Shown in pieces: positions 26,489-35,400 of a stretch of 64,000 nucleotides of DNA (positions are counted from its first letter, which is position 1; each line of letters opens with the position of its first letter). Both the position numbers and the translations under genes were made by a program. A model generated the notes under the pieces. That model was not told where the DNA came from, did not search any database, and saw only the letters and a program-made list of their open reading frames with translations. Source of the DNA: an uncultured Bacteroidota bacterium. GTDB lineage: Bacteria; Bacteroidota; Bacteroidia; Chitinophagales; Saprospiraceae. The stretch is taken from contig CALMSX010000082.1 in NCBI GenBank assembly GCA_937872515.1, forward strand, positions 124,001 through 188,000. The letters run 5' to 3'.

Positions 26489-27003
26489 CTACAACAGCCA
26501 AATGTAACAAAATATTATCTTGAATATATGGATATTTATGCATATTTATTTTAAAAACATGGTATGTCCCTCCTGTATTTTAAAGAATCAGATCCATTTT
26601 ATTAATACAACCTAAAATGTCCCTAAACCCAATGTATTGATGTGAACGCTTCTTACTGGCAATTCTAATTAATTTCTTAATTCTGCTAATAAAGCCTGCC
26701 AATTTCAAAAGACGTGAATGCAGCTTAAAAAGAATGGATCTTATTATACCTACTAAAGCATTATAGTAAATAGTTCTAAAATAGAAAGCTTTAATTAAAA
26801 AAATGAAAGTCGTAATTCTACGCTCGACCAACATCAGGTAATAATACTTAATAAGGAAGAGTATAATAACAACATTGCCCCAAGTATTAAAGAACATTGA
26901 AACTAAGGAATATTACATGCTAAATAATTGCGTGTTATTTCGGTTTCGGCATCTCAAGAATGTAATTACCATTGCATTATTAACTAACCTAAAAATAACT
27001 ACA
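26489..27003. other. AT-rich 515-base gap without a convincing gene
   Basis: Very AT-rich. A 105-codon minus-strand frame (26580-26897) is Ile/Leu/Lys/Arg-rich with no family signature and is most likely fortuitous. I see no strong promoter motif for the downstream plus-strand genes and no RNA gene. Confidence 0.5.
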
Positions 27004-27984
27004 ATGGGAAAAAGTAAAAGCATTGAAGAAAAAATGGCTGAAGACCAGAAATTCAGAGACTTTATGAAAAAACTGGAAGATGAGTCAAAACTTGAAGAAG
27101 ATCGGATATCTGGTGAAATTGGAAAACAGGTAAAAACCCATTACGAAGGCAACAATTGGGACCATGCCCGTCTGTTTGGAAATAAACAAAGCGATTACCA
27201 AAACTATGATGACTGGTCTCTTGACAGGGTCAATAAAATCATTGACTCAATTGGAAATGCATTATCAGGAGGAGATTTTCCATCAAAAAAAGTACCAGGT
27301 TCTGAGGATGCATCCAAAAGTACCATTGATAACGCCAAAGATTTTATAGGTGTTTTTGCGGGTGATTATAGTCTTGTCATTGCACGGGTAAAAGCGATGA
27401 TTTCAGCCGTTTTATCTCAATTTTCAGTGGCATCGGATGTGAGCAGAAAGGCTGAGTTAAAAGACATGCCTTTGTCTGGTGGTATGCACCTCTTTTTTGG
27501 TTCATCCGGGGCTGTATCAACCAACAATACTTTTTTTACCAATCAATTCATTGGCTCATTTCAAATCGTTTTTGAGGTATACATGAGTGTAGCAGAAGCC
27601 AAGGCCATTGGCTTGCAGCAAATGCTGGTTACCACTGAAATAGAACTTAAAATCCTGGATGATTTGATCATTGCCATTCGCCAGCAAATGGCGGACAGCT
27701 TGAAAAAAATCATGAAAGACAAAATTCAGGATTTTGTATCAACTAAAGCCGCTTATGATGTTGCACTTGATAGTGTAAAACTTGATAGAGCAAAATTGAT
27801 GGAGGAGTATGATAAATACAACCAGGTGACAAAAGCCATTGATGCGCTTTCATTAGATTTTGCCAATCGTGCAGATGTTTCAGACGGCCTGAAGATGGCA
27901 ATTAGCTCACTGGACAACCTGTTCTTGAACGAATGGGAGCTGGATGTAGCAAAACGCTACCTGATAGAAAAAGCAGGTAAATAA
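27004..27984 (+). CDS. unrecognised, mostly helical protein; first gene of a two-gene unit
   Basis: 326 residues from ATG 27004 (MGKSKSIEEKMAEDQKFRD); upstream codons in the frame are low-complexity and not protein-like. There is no signal peptide. Residues 1-45 are a charged helix; 50-85 a Trp/Tyr/Asp-rich segment; ~105-150 an amphipathic helix (DYSLVIARVKAMISAVLSQF). Residues ~160-200 hold a glycine- and Phe-rich stretch (GGMHLFFGSSGAVSTNNTFF, then IGSFQIVFEVYMSV), the only hydrophobic part. Residues ~205-290 are a long coiled-coil-like helix. A helical core with one hydrophobic hairpin recalls α-pore-forming proteins, but this is shape, not homology. It is followed 26 bases later by a PD-(D/E)XK-like gene and a terminator. 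Confidence 0.8.
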   Translation: MGKSKSIEEKMAEDQKFRDFMKKLEDESKLEEDRISGEIGKQVKTHYEGNNWDHARLFGNKQSDYQNYDDWSLDRVNKIIDSIGNALSGGDFPSKKVPGSEDASKSTIDNAKDFIGVFAGDYSLVIARVKAMISAVLSQFSVASDVSRKAELKDMPLSGGMHLFFGSSGAVSTNNTFFTNQFIGSFQIVFEVYMSVAEAKAIGLQQMLVTTEIELKILDDLIIAIRQQMADSLKKIMKDKIQDFVSTKAAYDVALDSVKLDRAKLMEEYDKYNQVTKAIDALSLDFANRADVSDGLKMAISSLDNLFLNEWELDVAKRYLIEKAGK

Positions 27985-28010
27985 TTTGATGTCTTTTTAA
28001 TTATACAGAT

Positions 28011-28475
28011 ATGAATCCTTATAATATCGACGATTTACCCAAAAATCTTACCGCTTGGTTATACGCCCGGTTGCTCCAACCCATACTTTATATTGAAGGA
28101 GGTTGGGAGTATTGGTTTCAAATTGATTTTCCAGCCTGGATGGATGTTGTTGATAAAACACAATATGATTTCAGACGGGAAGTAATATTGCCTGGTGTAA
28201 GACTTGACTGGCTGATTAACAGCAATTCCATAGGGCAGATTCCTGTGGCTGTTGAAATAAAAGCCCAAACTCATAAGTACAAAAATGATGTTTTTGAAAA
28301 AGATGTTATGGAAGACATTGAAAAACTTAAGGGGCTAAAAGGTAAATATGAAAAAATGATGATTGCGGCTGTGATTGATGAAAAAATGAAAAAGCGATTG
28401 ATTGAACTGGGTTTTACATTTATCGCCACTGACAGAGATCATTTTACCGAAGTTTTAGTTTACAAAATTAAATAA
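28011..28475 (+). CDS. small PD-(D/E)XK nuclease-like protein, second gene of the unit
   Basis: 154 residues. The segment VRLDWLINSNSIGQIPVAVE followed by IKAQ presents Asp66, then Glu82-x-Lys84 on the next strand: the D-x(15)-E-x-K arrangement of restriction-endonuclease-fold active sites. An amphipathic helix (DVMEDIEKLKGLK) and a strand (KMMIAAVID) follow, as in that fold. The N-terminal half is aromatic (GGWEYWFQIDFPAWMD). There is no signal peptide. Predicted cytosolic; the nuclease call rests on the motif and predicted topology, so a catalytically active enzyme is not proven. Ends seven bases before a strong terminator. Confidence 0.72.
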   Translation: MNPYNIDDLPKNLTAWLYARLLQPILYIEGGWEYWFQIDFPAWMDVVDKTQYDFRREVILPGVRLDWLINSNSIGQIPVAVEIKAQTHKYKNDVFEKDVMEDIEKLKGLKGKYEKMMIAAVIDEKMKKRLIELGFTFIATDRDHFTEVLVYKIK

Positions 28476-28481
28476 CCCATT

Positions 28482-28509
28482 CGCAATTGCCACATTGTTG
28501 GCAATTGCG
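28482..28509 (+). terminator. terminator closing the two-gene unit
   Basis: Perfect eleven-base inverted repeat CGCAATTGCCA/TGGCAATTGCG with a six-base loop, followed on + by GATTTTTATTT. Confidence 0.85.
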
Positions 28510-28565
28510 GATTTTTATTTAGCCCATTACTCTACTTCAAAATGAATATTCAGAACTATGAATCT

Positions 28566-29255
28566 TTAAAAATAATAACCCAATCCTGCTGTCAGAAAAT
28601 GATAGTGCAGGGAGGCTTTTCCCAAAGATTGTCCATTGGCATCAGTAATGCTGAATTCCTCTTGATTTTTAAGTCCATATTGAAATGCAGCTCTGAAATA
28701 GAAGGAACGCATGGAAAAAGTAAGTCCGCCTGACAGCCCATAGTCCCAATTTTGTTGAAATGCAGATGACTTCGTCCAATCTATAAAGTTGCCCAACCTG
28801 AATTGCATACTTTCTAATGCATGAGAAAGATAAAGGCCACCTTCAGCTTCGAGTCCTTTGAAAAGTGGGTAGGATAGGGTAGGTAATATATAGATTTGAT
28901 GAAACCGGTAGTCAATGTTATCCAATTGAATTAAAGTAGTCTGGTTATTTACTTGGATCATTACAGGCCCCGTCGTTTTCACTGCTGTTCTATTCTGATT
29001 CCACCCCAGGTTTACATTACAGTTTATTGATCCAGTAAGTAGGAATCTTTTTCTTAGCGAAAGGCCTATTCCCTGGCGATAGTTTACATCAGGCAGCTGT
29101 ATCTGTTGCCCGGGACTTCCATCACCAACTGATGGCCAATACCATTTTGTGAAAGTGGTTACTGCTTCAACCCCCCAACTATTTATAATTTTATTCTGAG
29201 CATATAGAAAAGTAGAACAGAAAAGCAGTAAAAAAAATCCGTATTTAGTACTCAT
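28566..29255 (-). CDS. outer-membrane β-barrel protein of unknown function
   Basis: 229 residues with a signal peptide (FFLLLFCSTFLYAQ). The rest is alternating hydrophobic strands with aromatic caps (INCNVNLGWNQNRT, IYILPTLSYPLF, GLEAEGGLYLSHAL, FYFRAAFQYGLKN) and ends in YHFLTAGLGYYF, the terminal Phe of Bacteroidota outer-membrane barrels. Size suggests about eight strands, as in PorT/OmpW-like small barrels. It lies between the two-gene unit and the giant surface protein, with its own promoter. Confidence 0.8.
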   Translation of the reverse strand: MSTKYGFFLLLFCSTFLYAQNKIINSWGVEAVTTFTKWYWPSVGDGSPGQQIQLPDVNYRQGIGLSLRKRFLLTGSINCNVNLGWNQNRTAVKTTGPVMIQVNNQTTLIQLDNIDYRFHQIYILPTLSYPLFKGLEAEGGLYLSHALESMQFRLGNFIDWTKSSAFQQNWDYGLSGGLTFSMRSFYFRAAFQYGLKNQEEFSITDANGQSLGKASLHYHFLTAGLGYYF

Positions 29256-29259
29256 GAAT

Positions 29260-29267
29260 CAAAGTTA
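29260..29267 (-). promoter_or_regulatory. −7 element for the small barrel gene, possibly leaderless
   Basis: Minus-strand TAACTTTG ending four bases before the ATG at 29255, the same tight spacing as at the hemolysin III gene. Confidence 0.45.
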
Positions 29268-29364
29268 CAAACAAAACGAAGTTGTCATTACATTTGATAT
29301 AAACACTAGAATTTTTAACACTTTTTGGGATATTGTTACAGCGGTAAGGGTCGTCATCATAAGA

Positions 29365-29400
29365 AGTAAGCACATGACGGTCAATGGTCATGTGCTTACT
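29365..29400 (-). terminator. hairpin downstream of the giant surface-protein gene
   Basis: Perfect fourteen-base inverted repeat (AGTAAGCACATGAC and its complement) around an eight-base loop, starting eight bases after the stop codon. On the minus strand the following run is only TTCTTATG, so it may act as a terminator or as an mRNA 3'-end stabiliser. Confidence 0.65.
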
Positions 29401-29408
29401 ATTTTAAA

Positions 29409-32400
29409 TTAATTTCCGGGTGCCAGTGTCCCGTAATTGGTCAATTTTCCACTCAGGTTTAGATTCCCTTTTAGAATGCCATAGTTGATGATGTCTCCAA
29501 TGATCGGGTTATTAGCCATAAAGATTTCTCCTGCCATGATGGTGATTTTTATATCAGGGTCATTAGAAGGCGGTATACAGCCATACTGCCAGTTATCAGC
29601 CAACATAGGATTGGTAGGATCGCTCTGGCTTGCACCAATAAACATAAAATCAGGATAGGGACAACCTACTTCTGCTCCAACGACAAAGGTAAATGGTATT
29701 TCTCCACAACTATTGCTCTGTAAGGTAATTAAGGCATCTTTTGCTCCTGAAAGGGGTGAGACAAAGCGCACCGTTAGGAGGGTCTGTTGCCCGGGTAATA
29801 AGATGGTTGAGGGTAATGGCACAACCACAAATTCCGGATCATCAGAATTGACTCCTGAAATCAATAAAGGAATACTGCCATTGTTTACAATTGTATAATT
29901 CCTGGTTATCTCAACGTTTGGCAATACTTGTCCCATAAATGTACTATCGCTGATGGATGGGTTGGTATCTCCGTTGCCTATTTCCATCATATTGCCAAAA
30001 ACATCGAGGTCAGGGTGTTGTACGTTGACCGTGAAGTTCGTAGGACCAACACTATTGGTACCATCTGTGCCTGTGAGTGTCACATAAGTGATACCATAGT
30101 TGAAACTCAAATTTCCACTCGAGTTTCCGTCGGCTATGTTGCTGCCACTTCCTGTAGTTGCTCCACTCATTACATAAGACCAGGTAGCACTCGTACAATT
30201 GTCATTGATAGGATCTGGTATGACATAGTCAGCAGTGCATATACTTCCCGTGGTATTAAAGCTTTGATTACCTGGGTTGACCAAAACAGGGACCTGATTG
30301 TCATTTACCGTTATCGTAAAAGTCATGGAAATTGCCTGGTTGCCAACTGCATCTTGTGCTGTTAGTAAAACATTGGTAACCCCCTTGTTGAATGACAAAA
30401 CTCCGCTTCCCATGCCGTCATTTATTCCGGAGACGATGGCTGAGGTGGCTCCTGAGAGTTCATAAGACCAAGTTGAGCCAGTGCAGTTGTCTGAAACGGG
30501 ATCTGCAATGGTATAATTAGCAGCACAGGTATTAGGAATGACATTCAATACCTGGTTGCCCGGATTTGTCAATACAGGCAATTGATTGTCTATTACTGTA
30601 ATTACTTGTATACATGAATTTGAGTTTCCACTGCCGTCAGTAACAGTCCATGTTACGTTGGTTGTCCCTTTATTGTAGAAAGAAGGTGCATTATTGACAA
30701 TTGTCAGTGAACCACTGTAGCCATTGGTAAAATTTTTAGCACAACCATTGTTGAGAGTAAAGCTTGTTAATAAAGCATTACTAACTCCTCCTGCTGGTGC
30801 CAAGTCTAAAACGTGTGTAATTGAGGTGTTGTTGCCACACGCAACACCTTGATTGAATGGGAAATAGACTTGTAATCCCGGTTCATTTCCATTCAGTTGA
30901 ACATTCATTTCTGCCATAATTTGCGAAGGCGTTTTTGCTATGTTCCAGATTCGCAGTTCATCAAAGACAGCATTTGCATCCGGATCTCCGGTTCCCCAGT
31001 TACTTCTTCCAATGTAGTTGATATTTCTGACAACATTTGCAGGTGTTGGAAAAAATCCACTGCCACGGGCAACTCCATTGATAAAGATGGTTCCAATACC
31101 ACCAGAAAACGTAGCTGCTACATGTGACCATTGATTAAGTGGTATTTGGGTGGTGGCTGGTATTTGAACACCTTCTATGTATAAGCCAGGTTGGCCTGAA
31201 GTTCCAAATGAGTAGGCCAAAAGTACATTGTTGGCACCTGCACCATTACCAAAGTCGATGATTCTCGACCAATTGGAATATTGCCTTGGATAAACCCAAC
31301 ATTCAATGGTGAAGGCGCCATTGAAATACACTCCGGCTGGAAGGTTAGCATAATTGGGTGTACCATTGAAGTCCAGGCCGTTTCCAAAAGCACTACTGCA
31401 GTTATCTGAAACAGTTGGAGCCAGTAAGGTAGTCGTGGTTGTGCACTGGGCAGGAGCGGTGTTGATGGTCACTCCGGCAGGGCAGGTAATGGATGGTGCT
31501 TCTGTATCATTAACCAAAATCGTGAAAGTACAGGTAGGCGCACCACATACATTGGTAGCAGTTACCACCACCTGGGTAGTACCTTTATTGAAGGCAGTTC
31601 CACTTCCCGTTCCACTTCCACTTCCGGTCGTTGCACCAGTAAAAACGTAAGAATAGGAAGGTGCTGGATTGCCGGAACTAAGTGCACTGTAATTCACAAC
31701 TGCACTACATTCTCCTAAATCCGTAATTGTATTTATATTGGTGGGACAACTGGTAAATACAGGCGCAACACATGTGCCAGTGCCCTGGATGTTGACATTG
31801 TAATCACCTTCATCACAATCATCATTCCGTATGTGCATCACTGCCGATCTTAACCCCACATTACCCGGTTGGAACTTAACCACAAAGGTAGTGCTTGCAC
31901 TTACTGCCACCACTGCTGCAGGCGCAGACACAAGACTGAAATCCGAAGCATGGGTTCCGCTAAATGTAACCCCGGTTATGTTTAGCGGTTGATTGCCTGT
32001 GTTGGATAAGGTGTAAGTGACTGTTTTCATCGTGGGTACCCCTCCAAAATCGGTACTGTCAGCAACAGCAGGGTTGCTGTCTCCATCTGTAATTGATACG
32101 ATTGGATTGCCCCCTTTCAGGTCAATTTCCGGTGCAGGTGAATAGGTTGAAGCTAATTCGGTAATTCCAGATCCTAATGTATAATTGCTGGTTGCGCCAC
32201 TCAATGCAAATAAAGCCAATGTACCATTTTGTAATACGGTGTTGGCAACATCCGGTACGGTGGTAAGCAATGAATTGGCAGCTCCCACAAAGCCATGGTT
32301 AAACTTCCAATATATTTCCAGACATGGAGACATGCTGGTTAATTCTGTATTGTAGGAAGCCAAAATTTGAGCATCTGATCGTTGTTCATTCCAAAGTCTA

Positions 32401-35400
32401 ACCTCATCCATGGCACCTGTGTATGGAAACCCTTTCGGTGTATTGCCTGCAACCAGAGGACCTGTAACAGGTGACCCGGAAAATCCTGTAAACGTAGCAT
32501 TGGGGGTAGGGAGCCCGTTTTTATAGGCTCGGAATGTGCTAATCCCATCATAGGTTAGAGCAAAATGTTCCCAAACATTACCCGAAGTGCTGACAGAAGC
32601 ACCTGTGTTATAATCTCCAACAAAGTCTTTCCTTAAAACAAAGTTGCCACTAGAAAATAGCACCAAGTAGGGGTTGACTCCTATGGGAAAACAAAAACTG
32701 GATTCATTTTTAGCCCAGAATTCAAGCGTAAAAGGTTTTGAACCCATGACCGAAACTGGCGGTGAAGTGACACTTTCTCCTCCTACAAAATGGATCGCTT
32801 TTGCGGCATTAGCACTTGCCTGAACCAAAAAACTATAAGCGGGCTCATTACAGTCTGTGCTATTGATCACAATGGTTGATGTTTGGTTTCCTGTAGTAAC
32901 CGGATTGTAGGTAATGGTAAATGAAGTATCGCCATTGGATGAAACACTACCGGGAATATTGCTCACAACAAAAGCAGGGTTACTTGATGTAATATTTGAG
33001 ATTCCTAGTGTGCTGGTTCCCGTGTTCTGAATTGTGAAGTTTCGACTAAATGTACCATTGAAATCTGTGAAGTCCATCGTTGAGGGAGAGGTATCTCCAC
33101 TGTTTATGGTAACAAGCGGAGAGCCACCTTGTAGATTGATTTCGGGTGTAACAATTGAAACAGGGCAATTTGTTCCAGTAACGACGCCGCCCGGGGCACT
33201 CCAGTTGGATGTGGCACCGGTGAGTGCAAAGTTGGTAAGAGTGCCGTTGTTGCCTCCACTAGTGGCATCTACCAGCGTTGTCACTCCACTGTTGTTTTCA
33301 TTGGCAAAACCATGGTTAAATTTATAATACGCCACAAGTCCGCTCTCTGAGCCCGTCATTTCGCAATTTCGTAATTGATCAATTTCCTCACAAGATCTGG
33401 CAGTGTTCCATATTTGCAGATTATCCACTTCGCCTTTGAACCAATTGGAGACATTAGACCTGGATCCAAGGTACAACGGATCTGTGTTGGCAGTTGAGCC
33501 GGTGGTCAGATCAGGTGTGGTACTGTTGAGAATACCATCTACATACAAATAAAGAGTAGTGCCATCTTTAATGAAAGCAATGTGATGCCAGGTATCATCA
33601 TTCAAAGAAACTGCTGAAGTAACTATAGGTTGTGTACTTCCATTCCATCGAGCAGCCCAAACTTTCCCATTATTGCCAGCTCCAGCAGTATGGTTATAGT
33701 AACGAATCACATAAGGGTAGCCTATCCCGGAGCCTACCTTTTCTAAAATAGAATTATCAATTGCCCCGGTATTAGGTTGCAGGGTAGAAGGGATTTTGAC
33801 ATGCAGGGATATGGTAAAATTATCATTGGTGTTAAAGTTGATACTGGGTGCATGGGGAATGGTAACATTATCATTCACACCATCAAAATGAAGTGCAGCG
33901 CCAGGAGTTGCACCTGTGCCTTGGATGGCGAATTGGTATGATGATTCGTCACAATCGTTGCTACTAATGTTGATCGTACTGTTTTGGATCCCTGTAGTGG
34001 TGGGTGAAAAAATTATGGTTATTACAGCCGACCCATTGGCAGGAATGGTAGATGGTACCCCGGTTACTACAAAAAGATTGTTGGAGGAGGTGATGCTGTT
34101 GATCGTCAAGGCCGCAATTCCTGTATTTTGAATGGTAAATGTTGTCGCCAGATTTCCATTGACTGGCACGAATCCAAAATCAGTACTGTCCGAAACAGAA
34201 GGTGTTATATCACCATTGAGAATACTAGTCAAAGGCGACCCTCCCTGCACGTTGATTTCAGGGTTACTCACGGGTGAACAATTAATCCCTACTGCAACCT
34301 GACCTGGAGCGATCCAATTGGAAGATGCACCTGACAATGCAAAACTCTGAAGTGTGCCATTGTTGCTACCCGTTGCACTGATTAGGGAGGTGACAGCGCT
34401 GTTGTCTTCATTGGCGTAGCCTTGATTGCATTTATAGTAGGCTATCAATCCACTCTCATTACCGATTAATTCGCAGTTGCGCAATTGATATATCTCGTCA
34501 CAGCTGCGGGCTGTTGTCCAAACCCTGATATCGTCAAGAGAACCTTTGAAGAACCTCTTGGTTCCATATACGCCATCGGTATTGTGTCTGCCAATTTGCA
34601 ACACTCCACTGGTGGCACTGTTGACTGCATTAAAGTTATCAACAACACTGCCATTGACATAGGTTTTGATGTTTGTGGTGGTGTAAACTACGGCAATATG
34701 GTACCAGGTACCAGGTGTAAAATTGTAGTCAATATATCGGAACCCATTATGGTATTGTAACGAAATCCCCGAAGATGAAGAGGTCACAGCTACACCAAAT
34801 CCCCGACCATGCGCACCCGGGATGTCAGTGCTAAACACATTGTTGGGAAACTGACTATAATGCGTCCCATCCACCCTCAACTCTGGTTTGACCCAGGCTT
34901 CAAAGGTGGACTGCGCCTGACCTGTTAAAAATGCAGAGGATAATGAGACATAATCATCTGTACCATCAAAATTGAGTGCCTCTGCAGGTAGAATTCCTTT
35001 ACCTGTTACAGCAAAATCATACATGCTCTCATCGCAGTCATTGTTGTTGATGGTTATAGTTCCATTTTCAATCCCGGCAGCTGTGGCGTTAAATGTCACC
35101 ATAAAACTGGAAGAACTATTGGCGGACACAGAAGCAGGTAAATTTCTAATAACAAATTTAGGATTTGATGATGTTATGTTACTTATGATTAGGTCGGTGC
35201 CCCCGGTATTCTGGATGGTAAAAAGGTGGGCCAAAGTATCCCCTACCTCGACATTTTGATAATCTGTATTATCTGATATTGTCGGACTTGTATCACCATC
35301 GCCAATTGGGTTGCCGTTTCCTGTTAATTCTATTTCAACACCCGGATTTGTTAAATTTCCAGATACACATCCTGGAATAGCAAGAGCTACAGGTGATGTG

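Noticed and set aside
26580..26897. 105-codon minus-strand frame in the AT-rich gap
   Set aside because: Dominated by Ile/Leu/Lys/Arg/Tyr as expected from AT-rich noncoding DNA; no start context and no recognisable domain.
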